A DNA stretch of 46,185 nucleotides from Lichtheimia corymbifera B2541 (lineage: Eukaryota > Mucoromycota > Mucoromycetes > Mucorales > Lichtheimiaceae). Positions 10,947-23,400 of the stretch are shown piece after piece. Position 1 is the first letter of the stretch. Each line of letters opens with the position of its first letter. The stretch is taken from assembly GCA_000697475.1 (NCBI GenBank), contig JNEU01000630.1, forward strand, positions 1 through 46,185. The letters are read 5' to 3'. The notes below the pieces were generated by a model, which saw nothing but the letters and a program-made list of their open reading frames with translations, was not told the origin of the DNA and searched no databases. Position numbers and translations under genes: made by a program.

Positions 10947-13900
10947 TTATGATCCTTTACAATATGCACGTAATGCTTCTGCTAGCGATTTCTGATTCAT
11001 AGGCTTTGTGATGTACCTGTAAAAATCGCTGTGTGTTAGCATGCATTGATCACCTTTTCGTCTCCAATCCTATACTTACGCATCCATTCCTGCGTTAAGG
11101 CATGTCTCTCTTGCACTTTGCTGTACATCGGCAGTCAGCGCTACAATGGGTAGTCGGACCTTGCATTGGTGCTCCTTTTCAATCTCACGGATCTTTTTCG
11201 TTGCTTCAACACCATCACACTACATACATGTCACGTTTAAAACGTCGTCGCATATACATCATCCTCCACCACTTACTTACCCTAGGCATATGATGGTCGA
11301 AAAATCCCATTTGAAAGTAACCAGGTGGATGTTTTAGCCATGCTTCCACGGCTTCTAATCCATTGTTTGCGCACTCGACTTGAAATCCCAATCGCGTCAA
11401 TTGTTTGTAGAGTAATTTTTGTGCTACCGGATTATCTGCAACATCATTCAGTCAGTCATATATGTATGCAAGGATGAACCATCATGTGTAACAACCAACC
11501 TTCTGCTGCAAGAATATGCATTGTACTAAAGAGAGCACGCTCCTCTTCCGTAATTAGGTTGGCAGGCCCGCTGCTTTTTGTTGTCGCTGAAGATGAAGGG
11601 TATGGAGAACCCACTGCAGTTGAAGAACGTAGCCGTGTCATATCGATCAAGGTCTGGAGCAATTTTTGGCGTCGTAGCGGGATAGCAATGCGTGAAATGG
11701 TATTGTGGGATGAACGACCATCACTTGCTGTGCGTGAATGGGAGAGCGTCAACTGTAGGTCATGGTTGAAATCACCGTTCATTTGACTACCACTTGGGTA
11801 ATGCATAATCATGCCACATCCAACTTGATCCACAAGCATCTTTATATGACTTGACCACGCTTGCCGTTCTGACGGTTGTATCAAAAACATGCCGATGATA
11901 ATGGCGTCATAATGGGATGATCGGTGTAACTGCTGTAAATGCTCCACAGTGCACGCACCATCCACCTTGACAGTCGGAAGTAAATGCCGTATCATCCCCA
12001 CCGTTGAAAGATGCTTGTCAACCACAATGACTCGTGTATCTCGTAGCGCATTCAAATAGTTGCCAATGTCATTGTTGTACTGGGTCGATTCAGCGGATAG
12101 ACCTTGAACCCAAATGGTAAAGTTGAAGTTGGAGCCTTCACCCGGCTTGCTTTTCACATCAATGCGGCCCGACATAAGCTCAACCAGCTGAAGGCAAATC
12201 GACAACCCGAGACCTGTACCACCGTACCTCCGCCTACAGTAAAAGTCAATACAACATCGACCATTAAGTCATAGACCTCACTTACGTCGTACTACCATCC
12301 ACCTGAGAAAACGGTACAAACAGCACTTTGCGTTGTTCTTCACTGATTCCAATGCCGGTATCGATCACTTCAAATAATAGCGGTACTGTGTCCTTTTGTG
12401 CCTTCGTGTTTGTAGCTCGCTTATCAATGCTGCATCGTATACTGATTTCGCCTTTGTCTGTGAACTATAACAAGCACCGGTTGAATATATTTGGAAATCA
12501 CATACATAATGTCATTTCTTACCTTCATTGCATTGCCAAGCAGGTTGATAATGATCCTAGACAATATATAAATGAGCAACATGAACAAGGAAAAAATCGT
12601 TTGGTCTTGCACTTACTGCCTCAATCGATTGGCATCACCGAGTATGACGGGTGGTACATCATTCGCCACAGTATAGGTCACATTGATCCGGTTTTGTACA
12701 GCCATAGCAATAAGCATCTCGATCACATCCACAATCATGTCTTCGACAACGACAGGTGCTAAATCCAACGAGACCTTGCCAGCTTGCAACTTTGAAAAGT
12801 TGAGAAGATCATCAATTATCTGAAGTAATCCTTCACACGATCCCTTGGCTGTTTTGACCAAGTCCAGTTGTTCTTCATTGAGATTGGTGTCTGCAAGTAA
12901 GGAAATCATGCCATAGAAACCAGAGAATGGCGTTCGGATCTCGTGACTCATGTTGGCTAAAAAGATCTCTCGTAGCCTAGTCGCCTTGTCAGCTGCCTCT
13001 TTGCTCTTGCGAGCTTCTTCTAGAGCTTGTTGTTGCGTTTCAATCATCCTAATTATCACCCACATGTATATATAAGTATCATCGCCCTCCCTACATGTGA
13101 TGCATTTCATTTTACTTACTTGATCTTGTCTTTGGTTACTTGTTTCACCGACATGAATAAAAAGGCAGTGGTGATGGAAATGCCCATTTGCTGACATAAC
13201 AAGCCAAGCACTGTAATATGCCGCTGCGTGAAGAGACCCACTGAACCTTCGATAAACAGACACCCGACGACCATGTTCTTATGAATGATTGGCATGCAAA
13301 TGATGGACTTTCGACCAGAGCGTTCAAACCAAGGTCCCACGGCAAATCGCTGATCCTGCTCAACGTCTGAAATAAAGATGCTTTCACGCGTGTGGATGGT
13401 GTGGTTGATGATACGACTGGATACAAGATCATCCGATTCAGACAATTGACGCGGTGGTGTATAGGTGAAAGCCTCCTTGTTCCCTTGCTGATGATATGCA
13501 TACACAGCATATTTTGTATCCCTGCTATAGCCATTTCCTCCATTTGTGCTGACAGAATTCTTCAGAATGAGAGCTCCACGTTCAGCGCCAGAGTTTTCCA
13601 GGATAATGTTCATCATCGCTGTCATCAAATTCTCAAACTTGATCTCAGAGGACATGACTTGAGAGCTCTTTAGGATAGATGCCATATCGACCTATGAAAT
13701 CGATAACAATGTTAGCTAATCATTGAGCACATAATAATAATAAACCTTATGTACTTACAATATCAAGTGTCATAAGCGTCTCCTCTGTTGTCACAGGTGG
13801 GATGATGGTATCAGCCATATAAGGTTCATTGTCATGCTGTTCCTGTTGTTGTTGTCGCTGATCATAGCTTGAAGGGCCCAATGTGCTGCTGGCAGTTTGA

Positions 13901-16900
13901 TGTCCAAGATAAGGAAGATCGGTTTGAACACCCGCTTCATGCGCTTCACAATTATCATCATCGAACTCTGCCAATAAATCTGCGCGAATGTTGCTGAGAT
14001 GTCTTGCTTTGCCATAAGCACCATGGTTGATATACAAGTCGATTGCCTTTTTAATAAGATTGTAGGCCACATTGCGTAATCCAATCCTCTCGTAAAACAT
14101 GCCAGCGCACTCGTGTGCTATGCATAGAGCAAGATGCCATCCACCTTCACGTGCTTGATCAATAGCCTCCTCGTACAAACGACACGCACGAACAATATTG
14201 CTTTCCATACTGGCAAGTTCCGCTTCAATCAGGGTCCAATACATCATGTAATTGATGCGGCTATGTTCAGCCCATTCATAAACCTTGGCCTGGTTTTCCT
14301 TCACTTGCTCCAAATATTTGTTTCTTGTCTCAGGGTCCAAGTTGTCTTCACGTAATTTCATGGTAAGGGCCAATGAGAAATAGTGCAGAAGAATGCGTGT
14401 ATGGCGATGACAAGGATGACCATCCACTTCGGCAGCACCACGAAATCCAGTTCCAAGGGCAGCATCAAGATGGCCGTATAGTGTCTGTGGAACAATCTTG
14501 AACGCCTCGTACCAATTCACAAGTAACTCAGGATTAGAGCTATGCTTGCAACTTTCCTTGAGAAAATGTGCATCATTGAATCCATCTTCACCGTCAAACA
14601 CCTCTGGCGTGTCGATAAATGTATGACCTTGCAAAGCCTTGCAAACTCGCACGATCGTCATAGCGAACATGTTGCTGTCGATGGATGCTGACCACCCATG
14701 AATATCTTCATAGTTGCTCTCGGCCTCATGAAGCGTGTCGGCTAGATTCCGATTGAGTCCAAAGAGAATGACCAGTCGATGAACTTGATTGAAAGCCATA
14801 AAGATACGATCACCCGCTGAATACGCAATGCTGATACCAGCATCAAAGTACTTGAGCGCCTCACGATGATGGTATTTCCAACGGATGTTGAATACTGCAT
14901 ATTGCATATACGCTCGTCCCTTCTCGTAAGGTCCACCATGCCTGTCGATCAAGGCTAGACCAATCGCACCAATTTCCTATACATAGGATCATGGTCAACA
15001 ATCGATAACCGTAGAATAGATGCTGGTGCATGCATATTTACCTCTGCAAATATGTACTTTTTGTACAATGTAGCATAAGCAATTCCACAAAATTCACAGC
15101 CGCCGCCTGTTCCTGGTGATATCCCGTTTTCCAATGACAGTTGAACAATTCGCATCGAGCAATAATAAAGTTCCTTCTTTTGCCCTCCCCAGTAAGCAAG
15201 TGCACATCTAGCATTGTTCGTTTGAAGGATAAGCTTCTTGATCATGCACAAATGAAAAAAGCACTTACAGTTCTTCCATGATTGAAACAATTCCACGCAA
15301 TAAAGGATCTTCACATGCTGGCATATTGATGACTTGCTCTGAACCCATTTCCACCATTGTGCGTTCCACATCATCATACAATTCCTTGAGCTCTTCATCC
15401 GTACACGAGTTGAACTTTTCCATGTCTTCACCAAGATCTTCAAGACATCGATGGAGCACTTGACGTCCTTTATCATGCATCTGACAACTGAAACAGTATT
15501 TTGACTGGACACGATACGCTGGCATTCGATCAAATGGTGTGCGTGCATGTGCGAAAATAACATCCAGCAGCTCCTCGGTGCGCTCATATTGTCCCACAAC
15601 CCAACTGAGTGATACGGCATTGGTATAAAGATGTAGTGTCATGCTGTAATTCTCGTTTCCTTGCCACTCAGTGTCATGATCAGCAAGCTCGATGGCAGTG
15701 TTGTAAAAATCGAACGCCATACGATGAGCACCAGATGAGCGTCCCTTGTTGCCAGCCTCGATCAAGACTTTCCGATATGGCTCTTTGTCTTCCATTCCAT
15801 CCAATAAACTTCGACATTTCAAAAGGTGGTCCGCAATAAGAAAAGTGTCCGTGTGGTTTTCTAAATCCAAGAGCTAATGTTAGCTGCATGTTATAATATA
15901 GATGGCATGTTTACCTTTCATCATATGTTGTGCAATGGCAAGATGGATTCTACTACGCGCCTTTGGACTAGCCAGCTCACCGGCAGCTTGTGTAATGCGA
16001 TCATGGCTCCACTTGAACTCATCGTCTCCTAACGGCATGATATATCCTTCTTGCAGCACCGATTGCAATCCATTCATGGGGTCATTGAGTGTCGTTGATG
16101 ATGTTGCTATAGAATTGGTGAGTGTAGTAGGACGTTGATATGATCGCTGTTGTTGACCGATTGATAACGACCGCATTGCCGCTGATGCATCCACCACTGT
16201 TTCCACAGAGCCGATATCTTCAGTTGATACTGATCCATCATCATCCAATCGTATGATGTCAGGAAACACGTTGCCATCCGAACCGATACTGCTATCATCA
16301 GCCGCATCTGAACTCTCCATCAACGTTTTAACGGTGGTCCATGAAAAGGTATCTCCCACAAATGATGCCCATTTCAATACTTGTTGGCTGTCACGCGATA
16401 ACTCCTTCAATCTGGCGACCATAAACGAGACATCGAGCTGCATATTCGCTTGCACGCTGTAGCTGGTACCATCCTGAATCTTTTCCAGATCAAAATCCCA
16501 TTCATTGCGCTCCCAGTTGAAAAAGATGAGCTTTTTGCGTTCGAGTGTGCGTAATAATTGTGCCGTGTAGAATGCATTGCCGGCTGTCTTTTTGATGATA
16601 ATCTCAGCCAGTGGTACGACGTCTTCACGATTCTCCTCTCTTGACCGATGCAAAGTGTCGCATAAAAAGTCGACCATAGCATCCGTATCCAATGCGTCCA
16701 CCTTGATAAACTCAATGCATGATGCTTCCTTCTCCAACATCTCTTCCAACTTTGGCGTGATTTCTTGGTCCCGGTACGATACAAGGATAAGAATCCTTAC
16801 TTTTGCAATGATCAAGCTGTCAATAATCTCGATTGAATGGTCATCTGCGTTGTAGGAACATCATGAGTATATAGGCATACGTTTCGGATGGATGATATAA

Positions 16901-19389
16901 TAACTCTACCTGCTTGGTGTAAATCATCAAGGAACTAAAAAAAAAAAAGTCGCGTATAAGATCACGGAATGCAGCATGGTACAATAAAAGAAAAACATAC
17001 GAGAGTAACCATACGCCAATGGGTGACAGCGCGAAGAATCTCGACAAAGAGGTTGTGAAATCGGGCCTGAGCTTCCACGTTATCCATTTGATACGCGTCG
17101 TTTGACTCCTTAGTTTTGATGCTGCCAGGATCCAAAAGCGCTTTCAGTTCAGGTACAAAGTCTGTGAGCAGGGCAATATTGCAAAACTGGGAGCCGAGAT
17201 GTGCCTTGAGATGATCATAAAACATGCGAATATCGGCTTCGGTCTCTGACAGGATTTGTTGGAGGATCTGTGACAATGATCGCAATACACCGCTATAAGG
17301 CACCTTGTTTCTCGAATCATACTTGACACTTGCAATATATCTACAATGAATATTAGTTTCAATGATGAAGCGCCACACTTTTATAACTACAACTTGCCCG
17401 CTTTTCCTAGCAGTTGCTTGAACGGCAGTAAACATGGTCGATTTGCCTATATCACATATGCACACATGATATTAGCAAATGAAGAATAAGCAATGTATAA
17501 CCACTACCACTTACCTATTCCACCTGGTCCATATAAGCTCACAATCCTTGTACCGCCTTGCTTATTGCTTGCTACTGTTCCTCCATGTATGCTAGTTGAT
17601 TCGTCGCTCCCTTGTCCACCCACACCGCCACTGTTACGCAAAGACGCTGATCTGTTGAAGCTACCACCAGCTTGACTGGAGACCTCGCTATTGCTGCACT
17701 CATCCGAAACACTTTCGCTGCTACTAAAATGGGTGCTGTTTGTTGTTCCAGAAACCGATGCTCTGTCATGGTTGGCTGAATTGTTGTTGTTGCTGCTGTG
17801 CACGCGTGTCGGTCGATACTCTGCGACATAACGCTCGATGGCATGGTTCAGCTTTGATATCACAGCATGGCGTCCGTAAATGGTCTTTGGGAGTGTAAAC
17901 ACGGATGCAATATCTTGCTTTCCCAGTGGAAACGGTGAAATGGTCTACAAGACAACAAATGTTACCTATGTGTCCCTATTTTTTTCTCCTCACCATCACC
18001 TTTACCTCTGTGCTATTGGGATCATGATCATCATTGAGTCTCTTTAGGCATTCCTTTAAATCAGCTCGTACGCCATGTGCACTTGAATAACGGTCGTCAG
18101 GTGCCTAGCATGAGATAAGAGAAGCTGAACTAAAGCTGATCTGGACGCTGCCACATGATGAGGGAATATATAATAGATGCTAACCTTGCTTGTCATTTTT
18201 TCAATAATGTGCGAAAGCACCTCGGGGATATCGATCCTCAATTCATGAACAAGAGGTACTTTGCGACTGACGATGCTGTTGAGTACTTCGAGAGGACCGC
18301 CATCGAATGGTGATTGTTGTGTCAATATGGTGAAGAAGACGATTCCAAGAGAATAAATATCGGAACGATGATCCGGTAAATACGTTGTACGACCCGTCTG
18401 CTCAGGACTCATGTACATGAGAAGATTCTGGAGCACGTATGTCATGTGCTTGTTGTTGGCTGCCTTTTTCCACCCTTCACTTGTAAGGTAAGTCTCGAAT
18501 GATTTCCCCGATCCAAAATTCCACATCTTGACAGCCGTTTCTTCTTGTTGTTCATCGATCCATTGAAAAGCTGATAATCTGATCTCCCCATGAACAGTGT
18601 CGTTACGATGGATAAACTCGAGACAATCGGTGCATTTGATGGCAAATCGTAAAAAGGAGCCGAGATCAGAGTGCATGGATACCAGCTGTTGTTCAGGACA
18701 AGAAGAAGGAGTAACCAAAGTAGGGACATCACCTGCACTATGACGCAGCATCATCATAGCTCGCGTTCGTATGGAGGAATTGTTGCTGCTGCTATCACCA
18801 CCACTACTACTGCTTGCCGCCGCCGCTACTGCTGCTGCTGCTGTTGCCCATCCTGGATCACTGCTGTTGCTTGAATCTGGCAGCAATTCATCTGATGCAC
18901 GTCGTTGTTGTTGTTGATGTAACCATGACGTGTATCCATCATTCGCATAAATTGCCACTGAAAGACCGCTTGACAAGTTGATGCATTCGATAGGTCGGAC
19001 TAGATAAATCATCGTTAGTATAGATACAAAAGAGGCAAGTCAAGATCGATCCTCCTCCTTAACTTACCTATATATGTTGGCCCATCTGGAAGATTGTACA
19101 GCCTTTTCATGCCATAAAACTCGCGTTCCAATTGAAGTGAATTGTTCGATACTTTGGCCATCACTGGTTTCTTGTTGGATATCCTTATAAAGCATGAGCC
19201 ACATGTCTACTCTATGTATCATCATCATTCTACCTACCTGTAACCGTGAACAATATCAACATTCTCGCCATGCGTTAAACAAGGAGTAACCACCGATTTG
19301 AAATGATAGCCAGTAATGTGCAGAGTGTTGGTTGCCAATGCACCCGTCCATTCGGGTAGAGAACCAGTGCCTGATCCTGAATTGGACAT
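10947..19389 (-). CDS. HHK-2: group X-type hybrid histidine kinase, 2415 aa, 20 exons
   Basis: Same architecture as HHK-1. Exons (transcript order, minus strand): 19389-19238, 19183-19068, 18999-18185, 18104-18006, 17944-17515, 17446-17398, 17340-17001, 16934-16910, 16844-15915, 15860-15269, 15207-15042, 14976-13759, 13691-13120, 13048-12617, 12556-12523, 12464-12286, 12233-11500, 11435-11281, 11219-11080, 11016-10947; the total closes in frame. Key residues: HGE near 226-228 in place of HRD; NFG 250-252 in place of DFG; Walker A lysine ~539; FLDD ~668-671; H-box His1870; acceptor D2341. It is the longest copy because a Gln/Ala/Ser-rich insert sits in the kinase-like domain (~115-195) and the linkers are longer. 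Intron 6 (17347-17397 region) has a GC donor. It lacks the intron that interrupts IKK/A-D in the other three copies. Its 3' end faces HHK-1 with about 150 bp between stop codons. Intron positions group it with HHK-4. Confidence 0.93.
18770..18925. repeat. trinucleotide-rich low-complexity tract inside HHK-2
   Basis: Runs of GCT/CTG, GCC and GTT triplets (minus-strand sense CAG/GCA/AAC) encode poly-Gln, poly-Ala and Ser/Asn-rich segments within the kinase-like domain, between the early strands and the alpha-helix before the catalytic loop. The other three copies have only a few residues here, so the insert is specific to this gene. It is a likely site of length variation between strains. Confidence 0.8.
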
Positions 19390-20446
19390 TGTGTGTGGGG
19401 CGGAGCAGACGGAAGGCGCGATCCGAGAGTGGGAATTGGGAAGAAGCGAAGAAGAAAAAGAAAAAAAAGAAACGAGCTGAGTGGAGTGAGGCACAAAGCG
19501 AAAGGGGGGTTTGTCAGTAAACGATAGGCGTGTGTGTGCGTGTATGTCAATGACAGATAAAGCGCACACACACACAGACTACACAGGACCGTTCGTCACC
19601 CATAAATTACCTTTTCTTCTCATTCAAGCCGAATCATGCAAACTAACTTTTGTTCCTAAAATCCTACTCCACTTACTTGGTTGCTTCCATCTCACAACCA
19701 CACCCAACCCCTTTTTTTTTTACTTTCTTGTCTCTAATACATCATCGAGATCCATTCTCACAATGGATTTCCCTGCGTTATCCCAAACTGTCAATGGTGA
19801 AAGCAAGAGGAGGTGTCATTGCTATCCTTACAAATAAAAACACCCTTCACTTTTTCCTTCCTGCTCCTAATAAAAAATGGCTGATGATTCATAATGATAT
19901 CATTACCAACATAGATGCGACATGTCTATTTCATTCAAAAAAGCATCATCAGCAGGTTAGCATCATCCATGGAAGAAAAGCTTGTTTTGTATTACTTGTT
20001 GACGGTTGCAGCACCAACACTGTGTAACCATAAGATGAGGCTCTGCTGATTCTGCTCTACCCCTATTTTCTGCTTTGCATAGCCCTGAGATCCCCAACCC
20101 CCCACACACAGGATGAATGGTTCGAGAACGTCATTAGTAGCAGCTATTTGTTGGGCCTTGGTTGGGAGCACTACGATAGCCATGATGCTTTGTTACTAGC
20201 TTATTGGGGAATAGTAGTAGCAGTCAATGTATCATCAATTAACAACCCCATGCTGTACTACCGATCTGCACGCCACATTCATATTGACCTTCTGTGTCAC
20301 AACGTGATCACCCATGGAAAGAATCTGACACGATGAAAAGGCTAGACATGGCAAAATGAAACCTGGGTCTCCTCATCCTATGACCCCTTTATATATTCAT
20401 TACTACCACATGTACTCTCTTATAATGAGTGATGCTTGATGATGAT
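19390..20446 (-). promoter_or_regulatory. HHK-2 upstream / HHK-3 downstream region
   Basis: About 1.06 kb between the HHK-2 start and the HHK-3 stop. On the HHK-2 sense strand a strong pyrimidine run (about 19440-19475) precedes the ATG by roughly 60 bases. Further out are CA-rich simple sequence (19560-19580) and T-runs. Open frames here (for example 19650-20027) have no recognisable protein features. Neither the tandem repeats nor the divergent gene relic found upstream of the other copies is visible here. Confidence 0.4.
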
Positions 20447-23400
20447 TTATTGATCTATACAGTGCTGCTTGATAAATTCAAGAAGCGCAAACTCATTCAA
20501 TGGCTTGGTCAGATACCTTCACATGCAATCAGTATTCAACGTAGTATCAGCGTTAATGTATATTACTTACCCATCCATGCCAGCATTAACGCAAATTGCC
20601 CGTGCACTATCTTGGATGTCAGCTGTGAGTGCCACAATCGGCAGACGCTTCATGCCATGCTCTTCTTTTTCCATTTTTCGGATTGTTTTGGTTGCCTCCA
20701 CGCCATCGCATTTTGGCATGTGATGATCGAAGAATGCTATCCTAAAGTATCCCGCTGGCTGGCTCTCCCATGCTGCGATTGCTTCTGCACCATTATTGGC
20801 GCAAGTAACATTGAAGCCGTATCGTTTTAATTGCTTGTAGAGCAACTTTTGAGCGACGACATTGTCTACAGTAGAAACATACCTTGTTAGAACCCATCGC
20901 CTTAAATAAACGAAACCTTTGTTGATGATACACACCTTCTGCAATCAATATATGCATCTTTTTAAATGCATTGCGGTGTTCTTCTGGTATGGTCTCGATT
21001 GCCAGTTTTATCTCGCTACTGGATGCACGATTGAAATAAAAAGGACGAGGCGTCTTGGCGGGTGATTCCCCATGTTCATCATTTAAAAATCCAGCTAGAA
21101 CCTTCAATAGCTTGTTGCGTCGTAACGGTACTGCCATACGTACAAGGCCTTGTTGCACATCCAGATGGCGGTAGGATGATATATGGAAGGGTTGTTGTTG
21201 TTGTTGACATCGTTTTTCTCGTTCCACAGCCCAATGAGAGGGCTCAATAAGGCCTGCATCTCCTCTTCCACCATTACCGCTTGCAAGGGGATACTGCATA
21301 ACCACCGTTATCTTTGCACGTTTCATGATTTTCTGCAACTCCGTCTCCCAGCGAGTCAATGTTCCTTCTTTATGCGCCAACAACAAGCCAACAATGACCA
21401 CGCCATAAGGTGTTTCCTGCTTCAGATCGGCGTAGTCGGATACACCATCCAGTGGCACATCGGGAAGAAAGTTACTCACCATGTTGATGGTGGAACTATG
21501 TGTATCGGCAACGAGCACACGTGACTTTTCAAGGCATTTGGACAACGCTTTCATTGAATTCCTGAAATCCTTTGTATTATCATTCACAGGTGCAACCTTG
21601 ATAGAGAACCGGAAATTGGATCCCTTGCCTGGTTCGCTTATCACGTCGATATTTCCCTTCATCAATGTAACCAGCTGAAGGCAAATTGAAAGCCCAAGAC
21701 CAGTTCCACCATATTTACGTCTAATCATGATATAACAATGTCAGTTTCAAAGATGAAAGTGTATGCTGGTATTGTGCTCTGACTTACGTGGTGCTACCAT
21801 CCACTTGCGAGAATGGCATAAAAAGCACTTTTTGCTGTTCCTCGCTGATGCCAATACCTGTATCCACCACTTCAAATAGCAATGGGACTTCGTTGCTCGC
21901 TTGAATTACGTCTTTTTTATGCCTGTCAATAGAGCATCGAATAACGATCTCGCCTTCATGCGTAAACTTGATAGCATTTCCGAGTAGGTTGATGACGATC
22001 CTACGATCCAAGCTTAATAAAATGTATACATCCATCATGGTTAAAAATACATACTGCCTCAATCTATTGGCATCTGCCATGATAACAGCAGGTACATCGT
22101 TTGCCACCATATACGTTACGTTGATGCGTTTTTGGATAGCAATGGCAATCAGCATATCGGTGATGTCGGCAATAAGCTCTTCAATATGCACGGGAGCAAG
22201 ATCCAATGTCACTTTGCCTGCTTGAAGTTTAGAAAAGTTGAGAAGGTCATCAATGATTTGAAGCAATCCTTCACATGACGCTTTGGCGGTTCTCACTAGG
22301 TCATATTGTGCGGGGTCAAGCCTATTCGTTCCACATACAGAGTTACTTGCATTACATCTTTTTTTCGTGTCACTCGAATCCGAAAACTTACTCCGTTTCT
22401 GACAGTAATGTGATCATGCCATAGAATCCCGAAAACGGTGTTCGAATCTCATGGCTCATGTTGGCCAAAAAGATCTCTCGCAATCGAGTCGCCTTATCAG
22501 CTGCTTCTTTACTACGTTGTGCTTCCTCCAATGCTTGCTTTTGTGTTTCAATCATCCTACGGTTGGAAATAAGAATCTAAATTCATCTTGATGCTCTTAT
22601 AATGGCTTACTTGACATTGGCTGTAGTCACACGTTTCACCGATTTGAACAAGGAGGCATTTGTCAACGAGATACCCATTTGCTGGCACAGTAATCCAAGC
22701 ACAGTAATATGACGCTGTGTGAAGATGCCAACAGCCCCTTCAATAAATAGGCATCCTACTGTGGAAGCCTTGTGCATAATGGGCATGCAAATAACTGATT
22801 TTTTGCCAGCACGCTCAAACCACGACCCCACAGCAAATCGTGCATCTTGTTCAACATCGGCAATGAAAATGCTTTCGGATGTATGTATCGTATGATGGAT
22901 GATTTGACTTGATACCAAAGAGCTGTTCTTGGTGATACGTTCAGGCTCATCATAGGTCGTGATCGGGTCGTCCTCTTCCTGGTTGCCATACGCACCAATA
23001 CCAAATCTTTTATCCTCGTTGACAATAATCGCACCACGATCTGCACCGGAGTTTTCCAAAATGATATGCATCATGCTCTTGAGTAGCGCATCAAACTTAA
23101 CCTCAGATGACAGCACTTGTGAGCTTTTGAGGATGGATGCCATGTCGATCTACATGTAACCGAATCAGAATGTTGTATAGAGAAAAATAAAAGTTGCTAC
23201 TAACAATATCTAATGTTACGAGCGTTTGCTCTGTGGTAACAGGTGGTATCAATTCCGAGCTGTAAGGTTCATTTGCCAGAGGATTACTGCTAGCATGGTC
23301 GTGGGATGAATTGCTCCATGTTTGCTGTGGATCGCGATCTGCGGTTGCCAGTAATGGAAATGGATCGGTTTGTGCACTCTTATCACGTGCTTCAATACGG

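Noticed and set aside
19650..20027. 125-codon plus-strand frame in the HHK-2 upstream region
   Set aside because: Composition is dominated by T-runs and simple sequence; no protein features or splice signals.
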